The notes under the pieces were generated by a model, which had not been told where the DNA came from, made no database searches, and was given only the letters and a program-made list of their open reading frames with translations. DNA of 64,000 bases, taken from Henriciella sp043513745 (lineage in GTDB: Bacteria; Pseudomonadota; Alphaproteobacteria; Caulobacterales; Hyphomonadaceae). The translations under genes were made by a program, and so were the position numbers. The stretch lies in the NCBI GenBank assembly GCA_043513745.1, contig CP121341.1:310001-374000 (forward strand), in the 5' to 3' direction. Below, piece after piece: positions 1-8,116 of the stretch. How positions within the stretch are numbered: position 1 is the first letter of the stretch; every line of letters starts with the position of its first letter.

Positions 1-1812
1 GGATCAGACGGCGAAGATGCTCGCCGCGATCGACTGGCCTATATTGAACACGACGCGATCCTGAACGCCAATGGCGATGTGGTCTGGGCGATCCCACAGT
101 TTGAGTTTTTGGATGCCGACGCCCCCGAGACAGTCAATCCATCCCTTTGGCGTCAATCACAACTCGCCGCGCATCATGGTCTGTTCAAGGTCATGGACGG
201 GATCTACCAGGTCCGCGGCTACGATTTGTCCGTGATGAGCGTCATCGAAGGCGAATCAGGTTGGATCCTGGTCGATCCTCTGACCGCCACCGAAACCGCC
301 GCTGCAGCCTTGAAGCTCGTCAACGACACGCTAGGCGAGCGCCCGGTGACCGGCGTGCTCTACACTCACTCGCATGCAGACCATTTTGGCGGCGCGCGCG
401 GCGTGATTACAGATGAGCAAGTCGCCGCAGGTGTGCCCGTCCTCGCCCCGATCGGGTTTTCCGAGAGCGCTGTTTCGGAGAATCTTATCGCCGGCAACCA
501 GATGAGCCGCCGCGCCACGCTGATGTTTGGCAACACGCTCCCACGCTCAACAACGGCCCATGTCGGATCGGGCCTCGGTCCCGGCCTTCCGAATGGAACG
601 GTCAGTTTGCTGCTTCCCACGGAAGAGATTGAGGGCCGGGGAACCGTACGCGTGATTGACGGTGTGACCTTCGAGTTCATCGACGCCGCAGGGACCGAAG
701 CGCCTGCTGAATTCATGTTCTATCTTCCGGAGAAGCGGGCGCTGTGTACCGCAGAAGTGGCCACAGCGACCTTCCACAATGTGCTGACACCTCGAGGTGC
801 CAAAGTCCGTGATGCGCTGAAATGGAGCCGCGTCATTGATTACGTTCTCGCTGAGTATGGCGACAAAAGCGATGTGGTCTTCGCCTCTCACCATTGGCCG
901 ACCTGGGGCGAGGAAAACGTTGCCGGGTTCCTGGCGAGCCAGCGCGATATCTATCGATACGTTCACGACCAGACCCTGCGCAATGCCAATGCCGGGGCGA
1001 CCATGGTAGAAGCCGCGGAAGCGGTGGAAGAGCCAGGCTTCCAGGGCGAAGACTTCACCACGCGCGGCTATTACGGGACGCTCAATCACAATGCCAAAGC
1101 GGTGTATCAGCACTATTTTGGCTGGTGGGGCGGCGTTCCAGCAGATTACAACAGGCTGCCGCACGAAGTGACAGCTTCGCGATATGTTGATGCGATGGGC
1201 GGCGCTGATCGTGTCCTCGAAATCGGTCAATCCGCATTCGAGTCTGGGGACTATCGCTGGGCCGCAGAAGTCTTCAATCATCTGGTATTCGCCGACCCTG
1301 ACAATCAAGAAGGGCGCGACTGGCTATCGGCCACCTATGAGCAACTCGGTTTTCAGGCTGAAAGCGGCGCCTGGCGCAGCTACTATCTGACAGGGGCTGC
1401 GGAACTCAGGCGGGGTGTGCCGGATGTTGGTAATCCAAACCTCGGCAATCCGGACTTTCTGAAAGCGGTTCCGTCGCTGGATTTGTTCGACGCGTTGGCC
1501 GTGCGATACAATCCCGGCGAAATGGACCGGGATCCGTTCGTAGTCGTGTTCAATTTCCCCGATCGGGATGAGACCGTCAGCCTCCTGGTTGAGAAATCGG
1601 TCCTTGTTCCCCGAATGGGAGCCACAGAAGACGCGACCGCTACGGTCACCATCAATCGCAGCGATCTCGATCGCCTGATCCTCGGAGAGGCAGCACCGCT
1701 TGGGCTAATCACAGGCGGCAAGATGAAGATTAGCGGCAAGCGCAGTGCTGTGTCCGCCATGTTTGACGCGCTCGACCAACCAGATTTCTGGTTCAATACA
1801 GTGACGCCGTAA
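1..1812 (+). CDS. Alkyl/aryl-sulfatase, SdsA1/BDS1 family (5' end outside window)
   Basis: The reading frame is open from base 1, so the N-terminus lies left of the window; 603 codons plus stop are visible. The metallo-beta-lactamase zinc motif THSHADHFGG is encoded at about 364-393. An alpha-helical dimerisation region follows, and the last ~120 residues resemble the SCP2-like C-terminal domain of this family. Known members hydrolyse primary or secondary alkyl sulfates such as SDS, releasing sulfate and an alcohol, often in the periplasm. Family assignment is firm; substrate and stereochemistry cannot be read from the sequence. The signal peptide, if any, is not visible. Confidence 0.93.
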   Translation, partial: GSDGEDARRDRLAYIEHDAILNANGDVVWAIPQFEFLDADAPETVNPSLWRQSQLAAHHGLFKVMDGIYQVRGYDLSVMSVIEGESGWILVDPLTATETAAAALKLVNDTLGERPVTGVLYTHSHADHFGGARGVITDEQVAAGVPVLAPIGFSESAVSENLIAGNQMSRRATLMFGNTLPRSTTAHVGSGLGPGLPNGTVSLLLPTEEIEGRGTVRVIDGVTFEFIDAAGTEAPAEFMFYLPEKRALCTAEVATATFHNVLTPRGAKVRDALKWSRVIDYVLAEYGDKSDVVFASHHWPTWGEENVAGFLASQRDIYRYVHDQTLRNANAGATMVEAAEAVEEPGFQGEDFTTRGYYGTLNHNAKAVYQHYFGWWGGVPADYNRLPHEVTASRYVDAMGGADRVLEIGQSAFESGDYRWAAEVFNHLVFADPDNQEGRDWLSATYEQLGFQAESGAWRSYYLTGAAELRRGVPDVGNPNLGNPDFLKAVPSLDLFDALAVRYNPGEMDRDPFVVVFNFPDRDETVSLLVEKSVLVPRMGATEDATATVTINRSDLDRLILGEAAPLGLITGGKMKISGKRSAVSAMFDALDQPDFWFNTVTP

Positions 1813-1884
1813 CGAGCGATCCCGGGGGAGATCCGGGGATGCGGCTTTTGAGTCACAGGTCGTTACGAAAACGCAATAAGTTTA

Positions 1885-1951
1885 TGCGTCCCCTATTCTC
1901 CCGTGGCGCGAGTTTTGCTTACCTGTTTCGGGGTAATCCCCAGGGGACGCA
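1885..1951. repeat. Inverted repeat, 10-bp perfect arms, in the gap after the sulfatase
   Basis: TGCGTCCCCT at 1885-1894 is exactly complementary to AGGGGACGCA at 1942-1951, with a 47-nt spacer. The right arm ends three bases before an ATG at 1954, so in RNA the stem would involve the only Shine-Dalgarno-like bases there. A second weak stem lies just after the sulfatase stop (1819-1825 with 1833-1840). The rest of the 1813-2126 gap shows nothing else recognisable. Confidence 0.5.
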
Positions 1952-1953
1952 AA

Positions 1954-2130
1954 ATGAAACGCTTGAAGACCGTCCGATTTTTTCGGCGCGAGTTGAACAC
2001 AGACGCAACTGATAACCGTGAACCGACTATTCTGGATCACGGGGATCCGATTACGGTAAAACTGACGAGAGAGCTGGAGGATCGCCGACGGCGCCTGAGC
2101 CTCAGCGAAAACCATCCCGTCGGACTCTAG
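1954..2130 (+). CDS. Possible small basic protein (58 aa), unrecognised
   Basis: An ATG at 1954 opens a 58-codon frame rich in Arg and Lys, starting MKRLKTVRFF. It is preceded by GGGGAC at about the right spacing, inside the right arm of the inverted repeat at 1885-1951. The end of the frame overlaps the stop of the convergent XRE regulator by 4 bp. I recognise no domain. It may be a real small gene or a chance frame; the gap has no better candidate. Confidence 0.25.
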   Translation: MKRLKTVRFFRRELNTDATDNREPTILDHGDPITVKLTRELEDRRRRLSLSENHPVGL

Positions 2131-2345
2131 TCACCGTCCCATCCGAAGACATCCTCTAGTCTGACACCGAACACCCGCGCGATCCGAAACGCGCTTTCGA
2201 GGCTGGGCGAATATTTACCTCGCTCGATCGCGATGACGGTTTGGCGGGTTACACCGATCTCTTTCGCCAGCGCTGACTGGCTCATCTGATCTTTCGCCTC
2301 GCGAAGCTCTTTGACGCGATTGGTTATTGGGGGCCGTTTTGCCAT
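2127..2345 (-). CDS. XRE-family HTH transcriptional regulator (72 aa)
   Basis: This is a single Cro/C1-type helix-turn-helix domain. The core QSALAKEIGVTRQTVIAIE is the recognition region, followed by GKYSPSLESAFRIARVFG, typical of the small YozG-like regulators. The ATG at 2345 (MAKRPPIT) is preferred to an in-frame TTG two codons earlier. It begins two bases after the stop of the upstream membrane-protein gene, so the two are co-transcribed and probably translationally coupled. The upstream region (2797-2860) has repeated TGTCAAAAAT-type sites, consistent with autoregulation (inference). Confidence 0.9.
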   Translation of the reverse strand: MAKRPPITNRVKELREAKDQMSQSALAKEIGVTRQTVIAIERGKYSPSLESAFRIARVFGVRLEDVFGWDGD

Positions 2346-2347
2346 GA

Positions 2348-2770
2348 TCAAACGCCCCGGCGAAAGAAAAAGATCTGTAGACCATATTCAGCAATCTGGC
2401 TGATAATCATGGTCGCAAAGACCAGATGAAAGAGCCGATTGCCATCGCCATTCACGCCGAAATCTATCAGCGCGCATATAATCAGAAAGCCCATCGCTCG
2501 GCCGCTCCAGGCTTCGCCCTTGAACTGGATCACCTTCTCGCGCTCATCCAAGTCGGTATTCGCTTCCGATGGTTTTGTGATCGAGATCAAAATCGACGCG
2601 ACGATTGAGGCGATCACAAGAAGGACCACATATCCAATCATCAGGGGCAGAATTGGCGGAGGAAACTGACCCAACGCGTCAGCGGCCTGAAATATAACGC
2701 TATAATAAGCTACACCGGTAACGATGAGGATCAACATCATCGCCCATGCCATCTTTTCCTGAAATCCCAT
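2348..2770 (-). CDS. Four-helix membrane protein paired with an XRE regulator
   Basis: The 140-residue protein has four hydrophobic segments, at about residues 8-28, 38-62, 90-110 and 115-133, separated by a polar loop containing DLDEREKVIQFKGEAW. The layout (two helices, an acidic DEREK loop, two more helices) matches the DUF2178-like family. Those genes are often directly followed by a small XRE regulator, as here. Function is unknown for the family. The ATG at 2770 follows GGAG-like bases (AGGAGACTATAATG). Confidence 0.75.
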   Translation of the reverse strand: MGFQEKMAWAMMLILIVTGVAYYSVIFQAADALGQFPPPILPLMIGYVVLLVIASIVASILISITKPSEANTDLDEREKVIQFKGEAWSGRAMGFLIICALIDFGVNGDGNRLFHLVFATMIISQIAEYGLQIFFFRRGV

Positions 2771-2796
2771 TATAGTCTCCTATTCATAAATCGAAG

Positions 2797-2860
2797 TGTC
2801 AAAAATCTTGTACACACCCCATGTAGTAAAACATTTTTGACATGTCAAATATTTTCGACA
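2797..2860. promoter_or_regulatory. Repeated TGTCAAAAAT operator-like sites upstream of the XRE operon
   Basis: TGTCAAAAAT (2797-2806) is mirrored exactly by ATTTTTGACA (2833-2842). Directly after it lies an 18-bp near-palindrome with TGTC at 2843 and GACA ending at 2860. There are thus four half-sites of one motif within 64 bp, upstream of the membrane protein/XRE pair. Autoregulatory XRE proteins commonly bind such arrays. That this regulator binds here is inference. Confidence 0.5.
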
Positions 2861-2886
2861 CACACGTGGACCCCCCCTTTGACAGC

Positions 2887-2914
2887 AGCGCCGAGAGTGA
2901 TACCTCCCGGCGCT
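2887..2914 (+). promoter_or_regulatory. Leader hairpin just upstream of the LysRS ribosome binding site
   Basis: AGCGCCG (2887-2893) pairs with CGGCGCT (2908-2914) around a 14-nt loop. The Shine-Dalgarno sequence AAGGAG follows at 2921-2926 and the ATG at 2937. A TTGACA at 2879-2884 could be a -35 element. No T-box features were seen. A regulatory role is speculative. Confidence 0.3.
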
Positions 2915-2936
2915 TACACTAAGGAGCCCTGAACCG

Positions 2937-4523
2937 ATGAGCGATCTCCAATCTCTCGCAGAAACCGCAAAAGCCTGGCCGTTTGAACAAGCGCGCGCCT
3001 TGCTGAAACGCCTGCGCAATATGGAGAAACAGGGCAAACCGAAACAGGGCCCGGTCGTGTTCGAAACCGGCTATGGTCCGTCAGGCTTGCCGCATATCGG
3101 TACGTTCGGCGAGGTCGTGCGCACCACGATGGTCAAGCAGGCCTTCGAAGCGCTGACCGACGGCGCGTTTGAAACCCGGCTGATCTGCATCTCTGATGAT
3201 ATGGACGGGATGCGGAAAGTCCCGCCAACGGTGCCGAACCCGGATTCGCTTGAGCCCTATCTGCAGCAACCGCTGACCGCTGTGCCGGATCCGTTTGGCA
3301 CGCATGAGAGCTATGGCGCGCATATGGGTGCCCGGCTCTGCGCCTTCCTGGACAATTTCGGCTTTGAGTATGAGTTTCTGTCCGCGACCGAATGCTACAA
3401 GAATGGCACGTTCGATCCAATGTTGCTCCGCGCGCTGGAAAAGTTCGACGAGATCATGGCCGTGATGTTGCCAACCCTCGGCGCAGAGCGTCAGGCGACT
3501 TACTCGCCATTCCTACCCATCTCACCGACCACAGGCCGCGTGCTCTATGTGCCGATGAAGGCCACCGACCCGAAAGCCGGGACGATCACGTTCGAGGATG
3601 AAGACGGGACCGACGTGACCCTTCCTGTCACAGGCGGGCACGCCAAGCTGCAATGGAAACCTGATTTCGGGATGCGCTGGGCGGCTCTCGGCGTCGATTT
3701 CGAGATGTTCGGCAAGGACCATCAGGACAATGCGCCGATCTATTCCAAGATTTGCCGGATCCTCGGCGTGCAACCGCCGCAGCAATATGTCTACGAACTC
3801 TTCCTGGACGAGCAAGGCACCAAGATCTCCAAGACCAAGGGGAATGGGATCGCGGTTGAAGAGTGGCTGAAATACGCCCCGCAAGAGAGCCTGTCTCTGT
3901 ATCAGTTCCAGAAGCCGCGCGTGGCGAAGAAGCTTTATTTCGACGTCATCCCGAAAGCCGTTGATGAGTATCTGACCTTTCTCGAAAAGTTCCCGGATGA
4001 GGAACCTAAAAGACAAGTCGAAAACCCGGTCTGGCACATTCATGGCGGTACGCCGCCGGAAGAAACTTCGCCTGTCAGCTTCGCGCTATTGCTGAACCTT
4101 GTGAGCGTGGCCAATGCGGAAAACCGCGAGCAGCTTTGGGGCTATATCTCTCGCTATGCGCCAGGCGCATCTGCGGAAACTCACCCGCTGCTCGACCGGC
4201 TCGCGGGATATGCGTTGGCCTATTACCGCGATTTCGTGGAGCCGACCAAATCCTACCGGGCACCCGACGAGCAGGAACGCGCCGCCATGGCCGATCTTGC
4301 GACGCGCTTGCGGGCCTGGGATGCGGACGTGGATCAGGGCGAGCTGCAAACGCTCACTTTCACCGTCGGCAAAGAGCATGAGTTCGAAAACCTGCGCGGT
4401 TGGTTCCAGGCGCTCTACGAAGTCCTGCTGGGCCAAAGCCAGGGCCCACGCTTCGGCGGCTTTATCGCGCTCTATGGCGTCAACGAAACCGCGCAACTGA
4501 TCGAGGACGCGCTCGCACGCTGA
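2937..4523 (+). CDS. lysK: Lysyl-tRNA synthetase, class I (archaeal type)
   Basis: The protein charges tRNA-Lys with lysine in the cytoplasm. It has the class I nucleotide-binding signatures GPSGLPHIGT (residues ~49-56, HIGH equivalent) and KISKTKGNG (~296-304, KMSKS equivalent) on a Rossmann fold. The 528-residue length fits LysRS class I and not the ~500-residue class II LysS. The class I form replaces LysS in archaea, spirochaetes and many alphaproteobacteria. The ATG at 2937 has AAGGAG 10 bases upstream. Neighbours on both sides are transcribed oppositely, so it is probably a single-gene transcript. Confidence 0.95.
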   Translation: MSDLQSLAETAKAWPFEQARALLKRLRNMEKQGKPKQGPVVFETGYGPSGLPHIGTFGEVVRTTMVKQAFEALTDGAFETRLICISDDMDGMRKVPPTVPNPDSLEPYLQQPLTAVPDPFGTHESYGAHMGARLCAFLDNFGFEYEFLSATECYKNGTFDPMLLRALEKFDEIMAVMLPTLGAERQATYSPFLPISPTTGRVLYVPMKATDPKAGTITFEDEDGTDVTLPVTGGHAKLQWKPDFGMRWAALGVDFEMFGKDHQDNAPIYSKICRILGVQPPQQYVYELFLDEQGTKISKTKGNGIAVEEWLKYAPQESLSLYQFQKPRVAKKLYFDVIPKAVDEYLTFLEKFPDEEPKRQVENPVWHIHGGTPPEETSPVSFALLLNLVSVANAENREQLWGYISRYAPGASAETHPLLDRLAGYALAYYRDFVEPTKSYRAPDEQERAAMADLATRLRAWDADVDQGELQTLTFTVGKEHEFENLRGWFQALYEVLLGQSQGPRFGGFIALYGVNETAQLIEDALAR

Positions 4524-4580
4524 TGGTCGTACGCGGGCGGTTTTGGTTGATGGATTGGGGCGGGTTTAAGCCACTCCGAT

Positions 4581-4610
4581 AATGTCCGCTTTCGGGTCAT
4601 AGCGGACGTT
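4581..4610. repeat. Dispersed palindromic repeat, copy 1
   Basis: AATGTCCGCT (4581-4590) and AGCGGACGTT (4601-4610) form a hairpin with one mismatch around a 10-nt centre. Related palindromes occur at 5721-5750 and 6081-6111, and a fourth copy is split by the IS30 element (6822-6837 plus 8064-8078). All four lie between genes, as expected for a REP/BIME-like family. Confidence 0.75.
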
Positions 4611-4642
4611 AGGCGGTCACGGATCGAACGTGCTTCGACTTT

Positions 4643-5635
4643 TTATTCGTTGAGTTCTAAATCCGTTGGCGGCTCGAACGCTCCGATGGTTTCGATTCGG
4701 GATTCGATCGCGGCTCGACTGACGCTCCAATGATCCAAGGTTTCGCGATCATTCATCCCGCGATCAGCAGCGAGCGCAGAGATGCGTCCCATTCCCGAAA
4801 ATAGCGTCGTCGGGAGCTGAGCGGCGATCGGATCAGCGAAGGCGATGTCCGGATTCACGATCTCCCAGCCATCCTCGCGCAAGCCGTCGACCATCTCGGT
4901 GGTAAAGCTCGCGGCCAGATCATTTTCGTGCAGCAGCAATACTTGTACGGGACGACGATCAAGGACACGGAGCGCTAAATCGTCATAATGCGCGGCGGCG
5001 TCGACAACCATATCGACGTAGACGCGAGACAGAGCATCCATATTCACCTCTTTTCCGTTTCGGACTGCGTCAGCCCAAAGCGAATCGAGATGCCAGTCAT
5101 AGGTGTCGACCGTTACATATCCGCTGAGTAAGTCGCGTTGCTCGAGCGCTGCGCGGAGCGAGTCGCGTTTCTCAATGCTTCGCGCATCGGAGACTGAACC
5201 GCCTTCATCCAGATATGGAAACCGAAACCAAGGGCGCCGATTCTCAAATATGCTGAGACGCGCCTCTGCGCGGTCGATGTCAGAGATGTAATCCTCAAGT
5301 GAAGTTCGGCTCGCATGATTGTGCTGATCACTGTGATTGGCAATCAAATGCCCCGCAGCGGCATAGTCAACGATCCGGTCGACGCCTTCGGTCTGATCCA
5401 GCCTTCGCGTCGTCACGAAGAACGCCACTGGCCCAGTTTCGGCCTCGGCCCACTGCGAGATCAAAGCGTCCGTTCGTTCGCGCCCAGAAAACCGGGGGCC
5501 ATCGCCAAGCGGCCCGTCATCGTAGGTCAGAGCGATTTTTTTCGGCGTGGACTCCGGTGCTTCCTTCGCCGGTTCTTGAGCTGAACACCCGCAAACAATA
5601 CTCAACATCAACACACACGAAAGCCGTAACCACAT
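4643..5635 (-). CDS. Polysaccharide deacetylase (NodB-like) lipoprotein
   Basis: NodB-fold carbohydrate esterase (CE4). KIALTYDDGPLGDG supplies the metal-binding Asp pair. ANHSDQHNH carries the H-x3-H type metal ligands, and WFRFPYLDEGG and LLLHEND are later CE4 motifs. The start is placed at ATG 5635, preceded by AAGGGGAGA and followed by a lipoprotein signal with the lipobox around VCGC. The mature protein is therefore probably membrane-anchored in the periplasm. Substrate could be peptidoglycan or an exopolysaccharide; the sequence does not say which. Confidence 0.85.
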   Translation of the reverse strand: MWLRLSCVLMLSIVCGCSAQEPAKEAPESTPKKIALTYDDGPLGDGPRFSGRERTDALISQWAEAETGPVAFFVTTRRLDQTEGVDRIVDYAAAGHLIANHSDQHNHASRTSLEDYISDIDRAEARLSIFENRRPWFRFPYLDEGGSVSDARSIEKRDSLRAALEQRDLLSGYVTVDTYDWHLDSLWADAVRNGKEVNMDALSRVYVDMVVDAAAHYDDLALRVLDRRPVQVLLLHENDLAASFTTEMVDGLREDGWEIVNPDIAFADPIAAQLPTTLFSGMGRISALAADRGMNDRETLDHWSVSRAAIESRIETIGAFEPPTDLELNE

Positions 5636-5720
5636 GACAGCACATCTCCCCTTAGAATTGATTAGCGGATGATACCTGCAACCAGGTATCGCATCCATCC
5701 CCGCTTTCGTCCCAGAATCG

Positions 5721-5750
5721 GTGTCCGCTTTCGGCGTGAAAGCCGACGTT
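5721..5750. repeat. Dispersed palindromic repeat, copy 2
   Basis: GTGTCCGCTTTCGGC is followed by an imperfect complement ending GCCGACGTT. It is a diverged member of the family at 4581, lying between the convergent or tandem ends of two genes. Another part-copy (CCGCTTTCG) begins at 5701. Confidence 0.6.
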
Positions 5751-5753
5751 TGC

Positions 5754-6035
5754 TTACTCAGTCTCGATTCCGTAGGTCTTTCGCTTGTACGCTCGGAACA
5801 CCACGCCGACCCCTGCTGTAAATCCCCAAAACAAGATCACCGGAATGACGATGAATGGCCACGTCATCAGATGCACTTCGAGTATTCCCTCAGCGATACC
5901 CAATGCCTCAGCGTCCAAGGCGGTATCGATTCTTTGTTCAAATGTTCCCTTTTGTCCGAACCAAATCAGCGCACTTAGCCCAAGGACGCATGCAGCAAGG
6001 AAAAGGCGAAAGTACATGATTGAATCAAACTTCAT
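5754..6035 (-). CDS. Small two-helix membrane protein, unrecognised
   Basis: A protein of about 93 residues with two hydrophobic helices, near residues 7-26 (FRLFLAACVLGLSALIWFG) and 57-78 (WPFIVIPVILFWGFTAGVGV). A charged loop separates them and the tail is basic (FRAYKRKTYG). A GTG three codons upstream (6044) could also be the start. No family recognised. It stands between two palindromic repeats and on the same strand as both neighbours. Confidence 0.55.
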   Translation of the reverse strand: MKFDSIMYFRLFLAACVLGLSALIWFGQKGTFEQRIDTALDAEALGIAEGILEVHLMTWPFIVIPVILFWGFTAGVGVVFRAYKRKTYGIETE

Positions 6036-6080
6036 TACCTTCACTCTGCAGCCGTAGTTCTATTTCTTCAACACCCATGT

Positions 6081-6111
6081 AATGTCTGCTCCTGACCCAA
6101 AGCGGACACTT
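6081..6111. repeat. Dispersed palindromic repeat, copy 3
   Basis: AATGTCTGCT at 6081-6090 is complementary, with two mismatches, to AGCGGACACTT at 6101-6111, around a CCTGACCCAA centre. The centre TGACCCAA is the same as in the copy interrupted by the IS30 element, which links the two. Confidence 0.7.
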
Positions 6112-6122
6112 CTGGCTATGAT

Positions 6123-6740
6123 CTATTGGGCTTTGAGTGGCATCCCATAAAGCGGGCGAACCTCGTCAGGGACTAAGCTCATGTCGATTGTTATGCCTCG
6201 CTCGGCTCCAATGCGTCCGACGATGGCGCCAATCTCGGGGGGTGTTAAATCCCCTGCAGACGCGACCTCCATGGCAACGGCATCAAAAAAGTCATCAAAC
6301 TCTCCCGAAGATGTTCCCACCAGCAAGGTTGCGTCCTCGTCGCCAGCATTCCACAGTGCGTGCGACCCGCCGCGCGGGAGCATGACCAAACCGCCCGGTG
6401 AAATTGTCTTTTGTTGGCCGTCTGCCATAAACGTGACCGTCCCTTCTCGGACATAGAAGAACTCGTCCTCATGCGTATGCGTATGCGGCGGTGCACCAGC
6501 GCTGTTTGCTGGCACTTTGATCTCAAAAAGACTTAGACCGGCATCATTGGTCTCAGCACCAACCAACCGCGTCGTCGGATGAAGTGGAAAGTCGATTGGT
6601 TCGCCTTCGCCGACATCAATTAGAAGTGCTGGTTTTGCTTCAGTCGTGCTTGTTGTATTCTCGGCAAAACTAGACGATGTGCATGCCATTAGCGCGAATG
6701 CTGACATGCCTGCTAGCGCTCCACCCGATAAACTTTTCAT
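6123..6740 (-). CDS. Cupin-domain lipoprotein
   Basis: The start is ATG 6740, just after GAGGGAGG. The N-terminus has a lipoprotein-type signal with the lipobox around LMAC. The cupin core has the metal-binding histidines and glutamate in PHTHTHEDEFFYVREG (cupin motif 1) and GGSHALWNAG (motif 2). Such single-domain cupins include dioxygenases, isomerases and sugar-binding proteins, so no reaction is assigned. The C-terminal ~60 residues are helical and outside the barrel. Export to the periplasm is inferred from the signal. Confidence 0.8.
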   Translation of the reverse strand: MKSLSGGALAGMSAFALMACTSSSFAENTTSTTEAKPALLIDVGEGEPIDFPLHPTTRLVGAETNDAGLSLFEIKVPANSAGAPPHTHTHEDEFFYVREGTVTFMADGQQKTISPGGLVMLPRGGSHALWNAGDEDATLLVGTSSGEFDDFFDAVAMEVASAGDLTPPEIGAIVGRIGAERGITIDMSLVPDEVRPLYGMPLKAQ

Positions 6741-6821
6741 CGCGAATCCTCCCTCTTTCGAAAATACAATGCGGGAGGCCTCTCGGTTCTGCAAGTTTCG
6801 TTCGTTCCGCTAATTTCGGCC

Positions 6822-6837
6822 AATGTCCGCTTTTGAC
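6822..6837. repeat. Dispersed palindromic repeat, copy 4, left half (IS30 target)
   Basis: AATGTCCGCTTTTGAC abuts the left end of the IS30 element. Its partner half, CCCAAAGCAGACAT, is at 8065-8078 right of the element. Together they rebuild a palindrome with arms ATGTCYGCTTT and AAAGCAGACAT. Confidence 0.8.
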
Positions 6838-8063
6838 TGCGGATTCAAATGATCGTCGCAACACTTTAGTTTGATTGGAAACTGGAGTGGAAGTCATGAA
6901 GCAACGTCGACGCATTTATTACTCAGAGTCTCAGAGAGCGGAGATATGGGATCGCTGGAAGCGCGGGGAGACCATGAACGCCATTGGTCGCGTGTTTGAT
7001 CGTGGTCATTCTTCGATCTTTTCGGTTCTAGAGCCAACAGGTGGTATTCGCCCACCTGCACGTAGGCGCTCTGCCGGCGCTTTGTCTTTGTGCGAGCGCG
7101 AAGAAATCTCACGCGGTCTTGTTTCTGGTTTGTCTATGCGAGCGATTGCAAAGTCCCTGGGCCGGACTGCATCCACAATCAGCCGGGAGGTCAAACGCAA
7201 TGGCGGACGGCGCGCCTATCGTGCAATCAAGGCGGATAAGCGCGCATGGGAACAAGCATTGCGCCCCAAGCCCTGCAAGCTATCTGGCAGCGCCTTCCTG
7301 CGCAGAGCTGTTTCTGCCAAACTACGCTCTGATTGGTCGCCCCAGCAAATTTCTGGTTGGCTCAAGCGAACCTATCCAGAAGATGAGCATCGCAACGTGT
7401 CGCATGAAACGATCTACAGATCTCTTTTTGTTCAGGCACGCGGTGTTCTGAAGAAGGAACTGCAGGCGTATCTGAGGACGAGACGTGCGGTGCGCCGATC
7501 AAGACAAACAAGCTTGAAGCGAAATGGTATTGGCCAGATCAAGAACACCATATCTATCAGCCAGCGCCCTGCATCGGTTGAAGATCGCGCTGTGCCCGGA
7601 CATAGGGAAGGTGATCTGATTGGCGGTTCAAAGAATAGCTATGTGGCCACATTGGTGGAACGTCATTCGCGCTATGTCATGCTGATTAAAGTGGCCAACA
7701 AAGACACTCAGGGTGTTGTGACGGCACTCATCAAACACGCCCGTCGCCTGCCGGATGAATTGTACAAATCCCTGACTTGGGACCGCGGGAAGGAAATGGC
7801 GGATCATCAACGCTTTACATTGGCGACAGACATACAAGTTTATTTCTGTGACCCACAAAGCCCTTGGCAACGCGGATCGAACGAAAATACCAATGGTCTA
7901 TTGAGGCAGTATCTGCCCAGGGGAACCGACTTGTCCCTCCACAATCAGGCTAAGCTGAATGCCATTGCAAGAAAGCTCAATGAGAGGCCAAGAAAAACGC
8001 TGGACTATGAGACCCCGGCTGAGCGATTAAATGCGTGTGTTGCAGTGACCAATTGAATCCGCA
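6838..8063 (+). mobile_element. IS30-family insertion sequence, complete, 1,226 bp
   Basis: The ends are 27-bp imperfect inverted repeats. The left repeat (6838-6864) and the reverse complement of the right repeat (8037-8063) both begin TGCGGATTCAA, end GCAACAC, and agree at 22 of 27 positions. AC at 6836-6837 is repeated at 8064-8065, giving a 2-bp target duplication as IS30 elements make. Removing the IS and one AC joins the flanks into a full palindromic repeat of the local family. The transposase frame is intact and its stop codon lies within the right repeat, so the element may still be active. Confidence 0.9.
6896..8056 (+). CDS. IS30-family transposase
   Basis: A 386-residue DDE transposase. 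The N-terminal half carries two helix-turn-helix regions (ISRGLVSGLSMRAIAKSLG then RTASTISREVKRNGG, the classic IS30 signature). The catalytic core shows the acidic residues in HREGDLIGG, LTWDRGKEM and SPWQRGSNENTNGLLRQYLP, which are the D, D and E of IS30 enzymes. ATG 6896 is chosen because GGAG precedes it; a TTG lies seven codons upstream. No frameshift or stop interrupts the frame. Confidence 0.95.
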   Translation: MKQRRRIYYSESQRAEIWDRWKRGETMNAIGRVFDRGHSSIFSVLEPTGGIRPPARRRSAGALSLCEREEISRGLVSGLSMRAIAKSLGRTASTISREVKRNGGRRAYRAIKADKRAWEQALRPKPCKLSGSAFLRRAVSAKLRSDWSPQQISGWLKRTYPEDEHRNVSHETIYRSLFVQARGVLKKELQAYLRTRRAVRRSRQTSLKRNGIGQIKNTISISQRPASVEDRAVPGHREGDLIGGSKNSYVATLVERHSRYVMLIKVANKDTQGVVTALIKHARRLPDELYKSLTWDRGKEMADHQRFTLATDIQVYFCDPQSPWQRGSNENTNGLLRQYLPRGTDLSLHNQAKLNAIARKLNERPRKTLDYETPAERLNACVAVTN

Positions 8064-8116
8064 ACCCAAAGCAGACATACCGAACATCTCTCTCAGCGCG
8101 CCAGATACTGCCCATC

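Noticed and set aside
547..1308. Long frame antisense to the alkylsulfatase
   Set aside because: It is a mirror of a strongly conserved gene, with no ribosome binding site and no recognisable domain; high GC makes such frames common.
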